Below are positions 9,601-18,111 of a stretch of DNA of 64,000 bases, one piece after another. The position numbers and the translations under genes were made by a program. The notes under the pieces are model-generated. The model was not told the origin of the DNA. It saw only the letters and a program-made list of their open reading frames with translations, and did not search any database. Position 1 is the first letter of the stretch; the number at the start of each line of letters is the position of its first letter. Source of the DNA: CAVQDV01 sp963711375 (GTDB lineage Bacteria; Pseudomonadota; Gammaproteobacteria; Coxiellales; Coxiellaceae); NCBI GenBank assembly GCA_963711375.1, contig CAVQDV010000004.1:16473-80472 (forward strand), read 5' to 3'.

Positions 9601-11384
9601 TTCTCGAGCTTAATTCAAATCAGACAATACTGGCAGCAGCTGATTTTAGAAATATTATTTTACGAGAAACCTCATCTGGAAAGATTTTTAGAATTTTAAG
9701 TGAGCATGAGCGAGCTATTTCCTCTATCGCTTTTAATCCCAATAATTCTGATCAACTTGTTTCAGGAGATGAGAGTGGTACTGTTTATATTTGGGATATT
9801 CAATTAGGTAATAAAAATTTGCTTTACAAGCATTATTTGCCAGTAAAAGGAATTACTTTTAATCAGCTTGGCAGAAATATTGCTATCAATTATGAGGATC
9901 AAGCCTATATATTTTCCGTAAATGAAAAGCCTTTTGCATTCGTGTTTGATGATAGTTATTTTGGCCTGGAACAAGATAGAAAGTTTAGCAGTATTGCCTG
10001 GCATCCCGATAATACCTCAATCGCTTTTGGAGGTCCTAATGGAAATATTAGCTTAGCATTTTTAAATGATTCTGATTCTCAGCGTATGGCGCACCTAGAA
10101 AGTAAGGCACCTCTTCCAGATACCTATAGTGCCTTTTTTCCCGGAAGGCCTCATCGCAAAGGGGGATGGATAGAATGGGAGGAAGGAAAGTCACCACCGC
10201 CAGGCTTCTCTTTGGGTCGCCACAAAGTAAATAAACCCTTATTTCCAAAAATTTCGAGCATTTCTTTTCATCCAGAAGGAAAATATCTGGCTGGAGGCGG
10301 CCAAAATGGAGAAATTTATATCTGGGATGTTTTATCGTTGACATTAATAAAGACCCTGAAGCATACCTCTGCAATCTTAAAAGTTGCTTTTAATTCGGAT
10401 GGAACTTGCCTGGCTTCTCTAGCGGAAAACTCTAGCATTGTGCACTTATGGAATGCTTCGAGTTGGACAAATTTAAAGGGTATCTCAATACGTAATTACT
10501 GTATAGAGGATTTTTTGTGGTCAGCAAAAATTGGGATGTCGATGGCTAGTAATGGTGGGATTTGGATGTGGAAACTTGCTCAAACTGAAAATGATTTTCT
10601 TCCACAATTATTATGGAAAACTGGAAATGCCACATTAAGTAGCGATTCCATGCAACTGAAAAAAGTGACAGGGCTCAGTGAGCAAAATTATCAAGTTCTG
10701 AATCAATGCAGTCTTTTTACAGTCAAAGGAAGGCCTTCTGATAAAATTTCGGCCGAAATAATAGAGCACCGAAATTCTCAGATCCATATTCCCAAAGGGG
10801 AGATTCGTTTCGATCGGCACGTTATTAATCAAGATCGTTGGCTTATTTTTTTAGTTCGAGAGAAAAAACCTCTCTTAGAGCTTACGCAGGATCATACCTG
10901 GTTGCTTATATTAGGGCTTGATGAGAATAATCACACCGTCATTAAAGAGCTGCATTTTTACTTAAATGCTCATGCGACTTCTTGTCTTGGGCTAGCTGGA
11001 AAAGGAACTGCTGTGGTAAAAGATAGGTCGCCCTGGGACTTAAAAATGCAAGTGAAATCTGGTAATTTAATTGCACATGCCTGGGAATTAAAACCAAAGA
11101 AAGCAGAAGACCTAATTGACGAAGTCCTCCATTTTCCAGAGAGAAATTATTTAATATCTGGGAAAACACCTGGTCTTTTGGGCCCACCCTCTTTAAACTG
11201 TGTCTCCTTTTGCCTGGAAACATTGGAAAATATTGATCTTAAGATTCCTCCAGATCACAGCGATTCTGCATTTTCTGAATTTTTTGCAACGATAAAGGGT
11301 TTTTTGGCTGTCCTTCCAAAACGATATTTGCTGGAAGAAAATGAATTCAATAAAGCCAATGGGGGTAAGTGCGTTATGATGTAA
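6678..11384 (+). CDS. NACHT-type NTPase with pentapeptide and WD40 repeats and a C-terminal CaaX box
   Basis: This is a STAND-type multidomain protein of 1568 residues. I chose the ATG at 6678 because GGAG lies 8 nt before it; an in-frame TTG at 6627 has no such site. The Walker A motif GNSGCGKTS is near residue 76 and Walker B FILVLDGYDELN near residue 150, typical of NACHT ATPases. A run of pentapeptide repeats (ILDSVDLREADLRYVNL) lies near 545-585. A long WD40 region with at least eight WD-like blades (VYVWSI, IYVWKI, VRHWDL, VYIWDI, IYIWDV and others) fills about 600-1330. The protein ends in CVMM, a CaaX box that a eukaryotic farnesyltransferase could modify. Family knowledge allows two readings, an immune-type STAND sensor or a secreted effector. 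The CaaX end and the neighbour favour an effector. Confidence 0.88.
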   Translation: MRRKIKIENLLDDIRHRTIKFIDQSRTRDQSEGVAHEMHISLDAKDPDGIHEKFDLNEGVNEFLENNTHKILLLTGNSGCGKTSFAQNLVREKCERYMKGNPIYLWVPLLTLKNPQNELFQMHLTKNLFLSDYEILDLQKSAATFILVLDGYDELNIASNLYTGNNLGPLCKKVIFTCRDEYLKGGHKQQCFMSSDTEEALLEFRLLPFDNEKKNQYLMNYCHSKKSKWSLQEYEEALNKFPELDEMTTNPFIFSMVVQSLPEIVAKYADGHPERKRISLTRHEIYDTFMRQWFERRESKLSKECDKYREILIKSSYVKKLIARHGLNLKALKSSACVIDGDRGLRFADLFAYHTEKLARAMFKRHTYEIHYDPENKLEKGRYVSNSLIESSNNEKPIMGWEARFFNGAEDPALNILLSACPLIPLGPNHYSFRHKSLLEFFAAKYLFNGALLHSWVLAGRNLNISGLLEEVDTVRMLAERVRNQAEFEKALRAVIELSKSEPSVWRAAANAIMILNEAGLSFSGENFRRIRIGGVDENKRAWGANLWGAILDSVDLREADLRYVNLTNAWLNNANLDGACMDGVELGVRPYLECKISNGANLSHCSPDGKWLLAKESDGLQIYEFQSNEIKIRKKIKLPEKFIGEISFSPNHQWIAISHRKGACLSMIKLTSGIRIDSLEYEDFELCGKRRAFRDSVPFTDSINFAHNPESPLSQWDYSRMLVSKKHRDELSRDPKLPSWTQTLVKRVSALSFSPDSKYLTASWEESVYVWSIPPNGIKIPLPYIPTAIGKVTCLAFTADAEHLIVGDNEGFIYVWKISAFDKALEDVSLEAKQNWEIEEKIIHPVENIGVAATKFLVALKDKIHICEMNGNRLNLLRTLNKVILLKQMKLSPDWKWLASFSPNSSTIVLYNLEYGLLECMLEGHTGNIINIIFDSTKNLLISFGWDKTVRHWDLSPDRLKNLSAKKMREMSSILELNSNQTILAAADFRNIILRETSSGKIFRILSEHERAISSIAFNPNNSDQLVSGDESGTVYIWDIQLGNKNLLYKHYLPVKGITFNQLGRNIAINYEDQAYIFSVNEKPFAFVFDDSYFGLEQDRKFSSIAWHPDNTSIAFGGPNGNISLAFLNDSDSQRMAHLESKAPLPDTYSAFFPGRPHRKGGWIEWEEGKSPPPGFSLGRHKVNKPLFPKISSISFHPEGKYLAGGGQNGEIYIWDVLSLTLIKTLKHTSAILKVAFNSDGTCLASLAENSSIVHLWNASSWTNLKGISIRNYCIEDFLWSAKIGMSMASNGGIWMWKLAQTENDFLPQLLWKTGNATLSSDSMQLKKVTGLSEQNYQVLNQCSLFTVKGRPSDKISAEIIEHRNSQIHIPKGEIRFDRHVINQDRWLIFLVREKKPLLELTQDHTWLLILGLDENNHTVIKELHFYLNAHATSCLGLAGKGTAVVKDRSPWDLKMQVKSGNLIAHAWELKPKKAEDLIDEVLHFPERNYLISGKTPGLLGPPSLNCVSFCLETLENIDLKIPPDHSDSAFSEFFATIKGFLAVLPKRYLLEENEFNKANGGKCVMM

Positions 11385-11443
11385 AATAATATGTCGTTCT
11401 TAATGCCTATAAAAAATTATTTAATTTCACAGGAGAAAATAAT

Positions 11444-12106
11444 ATGCGTAGTTATATTGATAATAGCTTTATGTTGGAAGAGGACAGTTGGATTCTATCT
11501 ATTCTTCGTAGAAAAGAAGCCACTCATGCCTTTTTAATTCTCGAAGGCTTAGATGTTAATGGTGGACGTGAAGTTTTTCGTTTTGATTTGGGTTACAAGG
11601 AAATCAATGGGATTCATGATGAAAAATATTATCAAATCAATGAAAGGGCTTTAAATGATGAAGAGAGTTTACGATGGTTGCTAGCTCAAGCAGACGCCAA
11701 AAATTTTGCCTTTCAATCTTTTCGAATTGAAGGTGATAATGCTGAAAAAAGGAAAAATGATTTTTTAAATGAAGTAAGACAAGATATGTGCGATTGTCGT
11801 GATCGAAGTCTTATTTATGTAAGATATGGAAATAAAAATTCCGCTTTAGGTGGCTTTTTTGGGAATGGGGTAGCTAGTGTTAGTGGTCAATCCACTCAAC
11901 AAGCTTCTGTTGTTGCAAATTTGTCTTCATCAAAGAGCAACAGCATTGATGCTTTGCTTCAGCAAGGTCATAGCTGTTTGAGCTGGGCTGTTGAAAAGAT
12001 GAAGCACACTTTCCCAAACTACAATGAAAACGTGTTGGGCAAATTTTTTATTAGCGTTCCTGGATTAGAATTACCTGAAAATAAAGGTTCTTGCATGATT
12101 CTTTGA
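11444..12106 (+). CDS. 220-aa orphan protein ending in a CaaX box
   Basis: The protein matches no family I know. AGGAG lies 8-9 nt before the ATG, and the gene starts 59 bp after the NACHT-WD40 gene on the same strand, so the two are probably cotranscribed. It looks soluble and mixed alpha/beta, with a Ser/Gln/Ala-rich stretch near residues 145-165. The last four residues are CMIL, a CaaX motif whose final Leu is preferred by geranylgeranyltransferase I. Bacteria lack these enzymes, so the motif makes sense only inside a eukaryotic cell. Together with the upstream CVMM protein this suggests a pair of effectors targeted to host membranes. The motif is read directly; function is inferred. Confidence 0.75.
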   Translation: MRSYIDNSFMLEEDSWILSILRRKEATHAFLILEGLDVNGGREVFRFDLGYKEINGIHDEKYYQINERALNDEESLRWLLAQADAKNFAFQSFRIEGDNAEKRKNDFLNEVRQDMCDCRDRSLIYVRYGNKNSALGGFFGNGVASVSGQSTQQASVVANLSSSKSNSIDALLQQGHSCLSWAVEKMKHTFPNYNENVLGKFFISVPGLELPENKGSCMIL

Positions 12107-12120
12107 GAAGAGTTGGAGTA

Positions 12121-12148
12121 CCCAAATCTCGTTAACCGAGGCTTGGGC
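12121..12148. terminator. Hairpin after the CaaX gene pair
   Basis: CCCAA-AT-CTCG at 12121-12131 pairs with CGAG-GC-TTGGG after a TTAAC loop. No T-run follows, so a Rho-independent terminator is uncertain. It lies 15 bp after the stop of the 220-residue gene, where a transcript end is expected. Confidence 0.35.
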
Positions 12149-12289
12149 TACTTGCCAATAGGTGTGCCAGGGCCTTTATGGCTTGCTTGTATACGCGTAC
12201 CGTGCCGCACCTCCGTCGTTTCATTCCCACATCTAGTATCACTTGACCCGGCGTTGCTTTAATTTACCGCTGAATTGTACAAAATGTCT

Positions 12290-12317
12290 TTGATTTTCAA
12301 ACAAAATACCCTATAAT
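12290..12317 (+). promoter_or_regulatory. Sigma-70 promoter for the AAA ATPase gene
   Basis: TTGATT (12290-12295), a 16-bp spacer and a perfect TATAAT (12312-12317) lie 70 bp before the ATPase start codon. AAGGAG follows just before the ATG. The rest of the 12107-12386 gap shows no gene. Confidence 0.6.
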
Positions 12318-12386
12318 CATATTTGAAATCCAGGCATAAAATACTTCAAACAACCCTGAATTTTATGCAAAAATAAGGAGATCCAT

Positions 12387-13736
12387 ATGAAACGCTTAGT
12401 AAACAAGTACTTATCTGACTGGCGCGTTAGTAGGACTCGTAAGCCTCTTTTGATGCGTGGTGCCCGTCAGGTCGGCAAAACGCATGCTGTGAGAAAGCTT
12501 GGTGAAGCTTTTGAGCATATTCTTGAGATCAACTTTGAAAAAAAACCCGAACTTTGTAATGTGTTTGAAAAAGACCTTGACCCAAAACGCATCCTGATCG
12601 CTTTAACCGCGGTATTTAAACAAGCCATTATTCCTGGAAAAACCTTACTGTTTTTTGATGAAGTACAAGCCTGCCCAAAAGCTATTATTGCTTTACGGTA
12701 TTTTTACGAAGAGTTGCCCGAACTCCATGTGGTGGCGGCTGGTTCTCTACTGGATTTTGCGATTGAACAAGTGGGTTTGCCGGTAGGACGCGTATCATTT
12801 TGCTATGTTTATCCTGTTTCATTTATGGAATATTTAGTCGCAACAGGGCATACACAATTATTTGAAATGATCCTGAATCATCCTACCGAGCAACCTATGG
12901 AGGACTTAATTCATAAAAAATTATTTGATTTATTGGGGGAATACATGTTGCTAGGTGGCATGCCCGAAATTATTAAGGAATGGATTCAGCACCGAGATTT
13001 TGTAGCTTGCTCTGAATTACAGCATAATATTATCGGCGCATATCGTGAAGATTTTCCAAAATATGCAAAAAAAGTCCAAATTAAATATGTGGAAGCCTTA
13101 TTTAATCAAATCCCCCATATGATCGGTGAAGTATTCAAATTCAGTCGAGTCCAAGGTGATTATCAAAAACGTGAACTTGAGCCCGCTTTACAGTTACTCA
13201 TTAAAGCCGGAATTGTTCACAAAATTGAACAGACTTCGGGAAATGGATTTCCGCTTGGGGCAAACGTGAATTTAAATAGATATAAATTAATTTTTTTAGA
13301 TATGGCATTAGCGCAAGCGATGCTTGGAATACAAATAGAGGATTGGTTGCTTGATCCCTTAAATGCTTTTGTGAATAAGGGAATGCTAGCAGAATCTTTT
13401 GTTGGACAAGAATTCTTGTCCTATGCTCCCTGCCATATAAAAGAAAAACTGTATTATTGGCATCGGGAAGAACGAGGAAGCATTGCAGAAGTAGACTTTA
13501 TAAAACAAATTAATGAACATATTATTCCGGCGGAGGTTAAAGGTGGTAAGGGAACCACTTTAAAAAGTCTACATCTATTTTTAGAAAATCACGCGCATTC
13601 ACCCTACGGAATACGATTTTCAACACTTAATTATTCAATAATGGATAAATTACATTCTTATCCTCTGTATGCGATTTCAGGCTTTTTAGCAAAAAATCAC
13701 CCCGAGATGTTGGATAAACTAAGTTCGCTTTTATAG
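12387..13736 (+). CDS. AAA family ATPase with DUF4143 C-terminal domain
   Basis: The 449-residue protein has the standard order of this family: an N-terminal AAA domain with Walker A (RGARQVGKTHAVRKLGE, near residues 25-40) and Walker B (LLFFDEVQ, near 90-97), then a C-terminal DUF4143 domain containing GSIAEVDFIKQ and IPAEVKGG, which resemble the Asp and Glu-x-Lys elements of PD-(D/E)xK nucleases. Length is normal and the frame is intact. Such ATPases are widespread, often in several copies per genome, and their cellular role is poorly known. It stands alone, with its own promoter and a strong downstream terminator. Confidence 0.9.
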   Translation: MKRLVNKYLSDWRVSRTRKPLLMRGARQVGKTHAVRKLGEAFEHILEINFEKKPELCNVFEKDLDPKRILIALTAVFKQAIIPGKTLLFFDEVQACPKAIIALRYFYEELPELHVVAAGSLLDFAIEQVGLPVGRVSFCYVYPVSFMEYLVATGHTQLFEMILNHPTEQPMEDLIHKKLFDLLGEYMLLGGMPEIIKEWIQHRDFVACSELQHNIIGAYREDFPKYAKKVQIKYVEALFNQIPHMIGEVFKFSRVQGDYQKRELEPALQLLIKAGIVHKIEQTSGNGFPLGANVNLNRYKLIFLDMALAQAMLGIQIEDWLLDPLNAFVNKGMLAESFVGQEFLSYAPCHIKEKLYYWHREERGSIAEVDFIKQINEHIIPAEVKGGKGTTLKSLHLFLENHAHSPYGIRFSTLNYSIMDKLHSYPLYAISGFLAKNHPEMLDKLSSLL

Positions 13737-13740
13737 AGAA

Positions 13741-13768
13741 GTCCAGTAGTAAAATCTACTGGACTTTT
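13741..13768 (+). terminator. Strong Rho-independent terminator
   Basis: Perfect 9-bp arms GTCCAGTAG (13741-13749) and CTACTGGAC (13756-13764) with a 6-nt loop are followed by TTTT, directly after the ATPase stop codon. Nearly the same stem recurs at 20051-20076. Confidence 0.85.
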
Positions 13769-13838
13769 GGCATCTGCTCCATTTACTTCCTCTCCTTCGC
13801 TGCATCCGAGCTAGAATTTAAGTAGTTAATAAAGTGGG

Positions 13839-14185
13839 AGACGGCCTGCTTCCACGAGCTTGATGGAAGTAAAGCAGTGGGAGTCGATGCGGTCACGAAA
13901 AGTCACTATGGTGAACGACTAGCGGAGAACATTAATGAGTTAGTTTCCAGTATGAAGCGCATGGGCTACCGACCGGGACCCGTACGAGAAGCACGAATTC
14001 CAAAGGAAGGAAAACCCGGTGCGACAAGACCACTGGGAATTAGTAATTTCGAAGATAAGCTGGTCCAGAAGATGGTGCAGAACGTTCTTGGAAGTATTTA
14101 TGAGCCTATTTTTCTCGACTGTTCTTATGGATTCAGACGAGAAAGAGGCTGCCATGATGCGGTGAAAGCACTGCACAGTTTTTAG
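13839..14185 (+). pseudogene. Group II intron reverse transcriptase/maturase fragment
   Basis: About 115 residues of the RT N-terminal half are readable, beginning near ACFHELDGSKAVGVDAVTKS and containing RPLGISNFEDKLVQKMV and CSYGFRRERG, the RT-0/RT-1/RT-2 part of group II intron proteins. The DNA nearly matches 37366-37705, where a longer but also broken copy lies. Both ends are cut: there is no start region upstream and no YADD catalytic block downstream, since the frame leaves homology near 14175. It is a dead fragment of the 36.8-kb intron family, probably left by deletion or transposition. Confidence 0.85.
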
Positions 14186-14272
14186 TTGCATAATGGTGAG
14201 TAATCCCCAATGAACTTATTTAGTTTTGATTTTTCAAATGTTTTCATACGATAGCAATTGAAGGTGGCCCAC

Positions 14273-14301
14273 TTGACAGATCATTTATTTGTTACTACAA
14301 T
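14273..14301 (+). promoter_or_regulatory. brnT promoter with predicted leaderless start
   Basis: TTGACA (14273-14278), exactly 17 bp, then TACAAT (14296-14301). The brnT ATG at 14308 begins 6 nt after the -10 box, where transcription should start, so the mRNA would have no 5' leader or Shine-Dalgarno site. Confidence 0.7.
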
Positions 14302-14307
14302 TAGAAA

Positions 14308-14586
14308 ATGACAATTGATTTCGATCCGAAAAAGTCAGAAAAGAATGCTCGTGAGCGAGATCTATCATTTGAAAAAATAGAAGGGTTTGACTGGGAGACA
14401 GCACTTTATATCGAAGATGATCGAAAAGCATACCCAGAACGACGATTTGTGGCTTCTGGGTTGATTGGGGAGCGGGTCCATATAGTTTGTTTCACTCCCA
14501 TCGAAGGCGGGGTGCGAATTATCAGTTTTCGTAAAGCAAATTCACGCGAGGTAAAACGTTATGAAGAAGAAACTACTAACCAATAA
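14308..14586 (+). CDS. brnT: BrnT family ribonuclease toxin
   Basis: At 92 residues it matches BrnT (DUF497): FDPKKSEKNARERDLSFEKI at the start, a central D-D-R..YPERRFVASGLI segment, and the conserved IISFRKANSREVKRYEEE ending that holds catalytic Arg residues in this RelE-fold RNase. It cleaves RNA and slows growth when free. The gene overlaps the downstream antitoxin gene by 26 bp, the usual brnTA layout, and the pair would be autorepressed by BrnA. The start codon lies at the predicted transcription start of the upstream promoter, so translation is probably leaderless. Confidence 0.92.
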   Translation: MTIDFDPKKSEKNARERDLSFEKIEGFDWETALYIEDDRKAYPERRFVASGLIGERVHIVCFTPIEGGVRIISFRKANSREVKRYEEETTNQ

Positions 14587-14878
14587 ATCTGGGCATGTAC
14601 GAGAGTTAAAAAAAGAAGATTTTCGTGCTATGCGTCCTGCCAGTGAGGTTTTACCCGAAAAACTATTATCTGTGCTTCCGAAGCGTAAACGAGGTGAACG
14701 TGGCCCGCAGAAAACTCCTACAAAAATTTCTGTGACCCTACGTTATAGCATTGAGGTATTGAAATATTTTAAGAGTACTGGACAAGGTTGGCAGACACGC
14801 ATGGATAGCGTGCTTAAAGGGTATGTTAAGCGTCATCAGAAATCTCCAAAAACTTCATCGCATCATTCGAAACACTAA
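14561..14878 (+). CDS. brnA: BrnA family antitoxin
   Basis: This 105-residue protein has the DUF4415/BrnA core KISVTLRYSIEVLKYFKSTG followed by GWQTRMDSVLKGYV, a ribbon-helix-helix fold that binds the operon promoter and caps BrnT. GAGG lies about 10 nt before its ATG, inside the end of brnT. The N-terminal half contains the toxin-contacting PASEVLPE segment. A Ser/His-rich tail after the RHH is a little longer than usual. Function follows from family and position. Confidence 0.92.
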   Translation: MKKKLLTNKSGHVRELKKEDFRAMRPASEVLPEKLLSVLPKRKRGERGPQKTPTKISVTLRYSIEVLKYFKSTGQGWQTRMDSVLKGYVKRHQKSPKTSSHHSKH

Positions 14879-15077
14879 AATTGATTGCGGAATCGGATGA
14901 ATAAAATGCCGATTTATCGAGTATTTTGAAATAAATTTTATTTAATCATGCAGGAAAAACTACTGGATTATTTAGAATCGGCACTCTACATCATTAAAGG
15001 AGAAAATGATTGAAAGAGGTAGTGCCATTGTAGCCTGGCATCGACATCAAGCAATACTTCATATTTTTCTAGCCTAA

Positions 15078-16826
15078 CTACCTGACCTGCATTTCGACTC
15101 TTACATCCGATTTTTCACTTATACCTCTGGTCATGCCTCTAAGAATTTCAGCTGCCTTTTCTAGAGAAGGAATTGAATTAATATGTACTTTTCCAACAGT
15201 TTGATAAAATAAAATGGTGAAATCATTTCGCCCACGCAAGTATTTACTAAATAACGTATGAGTGAAACCAGCCGTTTTAGGCTCTTTCTTCTTACAAGTT
15301 TCAATACAGGTTGCGAGACTTGTTTGAACCGAAATATCGGTATATCGCAATTCAAGTGACATCATCTCAACGGTGTTAGGCTTAGTTCCAACGCGCGTAA
15401 ATTCCTGCCAGTCTAAATTAACAAGCTTGTTAATTTCAGCTAATAGTGATGCTTGAGCTGTTGTTAGTCTGGACTCAGGTGAAATAAGAGAATCGCCTTT
15501 CTTGTCCACCAATAATTCCTTGGGTGGGGCAAGAGGAAGTGAATTGCTAATTTGCGCGCGGATCGCAATTCTATTACGGATCAGCCAACTTTCATCATGA
15601 CCATCGTTAGTTTTTTCGAAAAGGGACTCCAATAAAGCCGCCTTAAACCATCCCTCATGTTCACGATCCGAACATTTTTCTTCTTTATGATATAAAAAAT
15701 GGCCTTCAAGATCCTCCAATGCACTACGTTCTTTTCGCGTCAATGCTGAAAAATCTAGGTTCGACTGAAGCAAACGTTTTATGCAGGGAATTAAAGCAGC
15801 ATCTTCGGTTATAATTTCTTCAATTATTCCTTTGACCGGCAAAAGATAATAACGAAATGCATAATCTGACGTGATATTGCCAAGTTCTGAGCCAAATAAT
15901 GAGAGGGGCTTGCTCGATGCTTGATAATTTGAACTGGCAATCTGTATCCGGCGTTTTACGGTGACTCCATTATCATGGTGCCGCCCATTTATTCCGATCA
16001 GAGATGCAGCTGTTACTCCAAATTGATCTTTTAAATCCCAACGCGCACCATAACGAGCCAACAAGGCAACCATCTCATCTGAGGCCATAGCAAATGCATT
16101 ATGCATAGCACTGGAGCCCCAAAACAAGTTTGGATCTGCTCGGTATTCTAATAAAAGTTGTGCTATTTCTAATTTATTTGTATAGCTAGCGCTGTCAAGA
16201 GGCCTATCGCCAAACCAGCTTGCTATGTGCGGATTCGAACCTAATGAGAGCAATAATTTTACCAAATCTGGGCGGCCTGGTATAAGGCGAACAGCAAGAA
16301 ATAACGGCGTGTGTCCGTAACCATCTTGAGCGTTAATATCAATTGTTGGGTCGCTGAGCAGCAGTTCCACTTCAGCATAATCCCCACCTTTAACCGCTTT
16401 ATGAAGCCTTAGATTTTGAGCTGGGACATCATGACATTTTTCGGTGTCTTGATAAAATGACTGTAACTGATCTTTATAAAGATCGAAATACGCTAAGAAA
16501 TTTTTTTCATCAGCTGCTGAGATGTAATTATGCTCTTGTAAAAGAGCGGCAAGTTGTTTTACAAAAATAGGAGAATCAAAAAATTGTCGAAAAGGAAATC
16601 CAAACCCTTTTCCACCATCTACAGAACCAAATGGAATATAGCCGAACTTGCTCTCGATTAAATTTAATAATGTCTTACTTGTTTCCCGACTCCAGCCTGC
16701 TTTATACATAAAATAAATGGAAAAATGAGGTACAAAATGATTGTCATCTTTAGAATACACCATGGAGTGTAATTTAGATCTGGAGCTAAATTCAAAAGCT
16801 GGTACGTCTAAACGGAAGGATCGCAT
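15078..16826 (-). CDS. Ankyrin-repeat protein (582 aa), effector candidate
   Basis: AGAGG precedes the ATG. The N-terminal 140 residues are unrecognised. Residues about 145-285 hold four or five ankyrin repeats, with typical DINAQDGYGHTPLFLAVRL, LVKLLLSLGSNPH, IAQLLLEYRADPNLF and MVALLARYGARWDLKDQFGV units. The remaining 300 residues look helical and match no family I know. Ankyrin repeats mediate protein-protein contacts and are abundant in Legionella, Coxiella and Berkiella effectors. There is no signal peptide, as expected for type IVB substrates. The gene is transcribed away from the neighbouring transposase. The repeats are clear; secretion is inferred. Confidence 0.85.
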   Translation of the reverse strand: MRSFRLDVPAFEFSSRSKLHSMVYSKDDNHFVPHFSIYFMYKAGWSRETSKTLLNLIESKFGYIPFGSVDGGKGFGFPFRQFFDSPIFVKQLAALLQEHNYISAADEKNFLAYFDLYKDQLQSFYQDTEKCHDVPAQNLRLHKAVKGGDYAEVELLLSDPTIDINAQDGYGHTPLFLAVRLIPGRPDLVKLLLSLGSNPHIASWFGDRPLDSASYTNKLEIAQLLLEYRADPNLFWGSSAMHNAFAMASDEMVALLARYGARWDLKDQFGVTAASLIGINGRHHDNGVTVKRRIQIASSNYQASSKPLSLFGSELGNITSDYAFRYYLLPVKGIIEEIITEDAALIPCIKRLLQSNLDFSALTRKERSALEDLEGHFLYHKEEKCSDREHEGWFKAALLESLFEKTNDGHDESWLIRNRIAIRAQISNSLPLAPPKELLVDKKGDSLISPESRLTTAQASLLAEINKLVNLDWQEFTRVGTKPNTVEMMSLELRYTDISVQTSLATCIETCKKKEPKTAGFTHTLFSKYLRGRNDFTILFYQTVGKVHINSIPSLEKAAEILRGMTRGISEKSDVRVEMQVR

Positions 16827-16902
16827 TTTTAACCTCTTATATGCCTATAGATTATTATTTCAGTAGTCTATATAAATGATTCCTTCTCGTCAAATGAAAG
16901 TC

Positions 16903-16960
16903 TATTCCAATGCAAAATGGGCCTGAGGAGATAAGCTCTTTCCAATGCAAATGAGCCTGA
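16903..16960. repeat. Short direct repeats before the transposase gene
   Basis: TTCCAATGCAAAATGGGCCTGA (in two pieces, starting near 16905) recurs about 36 bp on as TTCCAATGCAAATGAGCCTGA, differing by an indel and one base. Their place upstream of the transposase gene at 17014 suggests left-end transposase binding sites. Confidence 0.4.
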
Positions 16961-17013
16961 AAAAGGATCAAAAAAGGGCCATCTAAGCCAACATCGTTCA
17001 AACTATAGGAACT

Positions 17014-17979
17014 ATGATCTATATGAACGACCAGACGCTAGATAGCCCCAGCGCTATCGAATCATTTTTGGTGGGTGCAGGCAAGGTTGAATTGTCAGTA
17101 CCCAAGGAAAAACGCTACAAGTGGATTGCCAAAATCCTGAAACAGACGAATTATTTCCGGCTCTCAAAGGGCGGAAAATCGACGATACGCACTTACTTGG
17201 AAAGGGGAAGTGGGTATTCGCGAACGCAATTAACGCGTCTGATCCATCAGTATCGCAAGAAGAAATGGATTGGGAAAAAAGATCCTGTGCGAAACAAATT
17301 CCCACGCCATTATACATTCCAAGATATTTTGTTATTAGCCAAGACGGATGAGGCTCACCAGACATTGAGCGGACATACCACCAAAAAATTATTTGAGCGA
17401 GCGTATTGCATTTACAAGGATAAGAATTATGAACGCTTATCTAAAATTTCAATTTCGCATATTTATAATCTTCGTCAAAGTACGACGTATCAGCGGCAGC
17501 GAAGGCATTTTGAAAAAACAAACCCGAGAGCAATCAACATAGGCGTACGACGTAAACCAAAGCCAAATGGAATGCCAGGCTATATTCGAATCGACACAGT
17601 GCATCAGGGTGACGAGGACAAACAAAAAGGGGTTTATCACATTAACGCGGTGGATGAAGTGACACAATTTGAAGTGATATTTAGCGTTGAAAAAATCTCG
17701 GAGCAATATTTAATTCCTGTTTTGGAGGCTCTATTAGAAGCATTTCCTTTTAAAATTTACGAATTTCACAGCGATAATGGTTCTGAGTACATTAATTACG
17801 ATGTCGCCAAGCTGCTTAATAAATTGCATGTGGAATTTACAAAATCACGTGCAAAACACAGTAATGATAATGCGCTTGCCGAATCCAAAAATGGGTCGAT
17901 TGTGCGCAAGGTTCTGGGATACATGCACATACCACAAAAATACGCGCCATTGATTAAGGAGTCTGTCGATAACGTATGA
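17014..17979 (+). pseudogene. DDE integrase-type transposase, 3'-truncated
   Basis: The 321 readable residues carry an N-terminal HTH region and an rve-type catalytic core with the DDE triad: Asp in RIDTVHQGD, Asp in FHSDNGSEY, and Glu in NALAESKNG. Homology ends at YMHIPQKYAPLIK. The last codons belong to a foreign palindromic sequence that starts at 17961 and supplies the stop. Related transposases normally continue with a region rich in aromatic residues (NxYLNFHRPC type), which is missing and does not resume downstream. The gene is therefore probably dead. AGGA lies 3 nt before the ATG; an ATG at 17023 is an alternative start. Confidence 0.8.
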
Positions 17980-18057
17980 CCAAGCTGATGGATAACCTGG
18001 GCGCAGCAAGCTGCGCCCGAGGTTACCCACAGCTGTGCTCACACGTTACCGACAGAC
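17961..18057. repeat. 97-bp foldback palindrome cutting the transposase gene
   Basis: GTCTGTCGATAACGT (17961-17975) is matched in inverse orientation at 18043-18057 with one mismatch. Inside, TAACC-T-GGGCGCAG pairs with CTGCGCCC-GA-GGTTA around a CAAG tetraloop (17999-18018). The whole element is nearly self-complementary and carries no gene, which fits a MITE-like or REP-like miniature element, or one that doubles as a terminator. Confidence 0.65.
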
Positions 18058-18111
18058 GGCTTTAAAAGCACAAGCAAAATAAGTGATTTTTGATTCTGGA
18101 GTTTTTGCTAC

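Noticed and set aside
6678..11384. Antiphage STAND (Avs or bNACHT) defence gene
   Set aside because: The architecture alone would allow it, but the CaaX end, pentapeptide repeats and the CaaX neighbour favour a host-directed role. It is not excluded.
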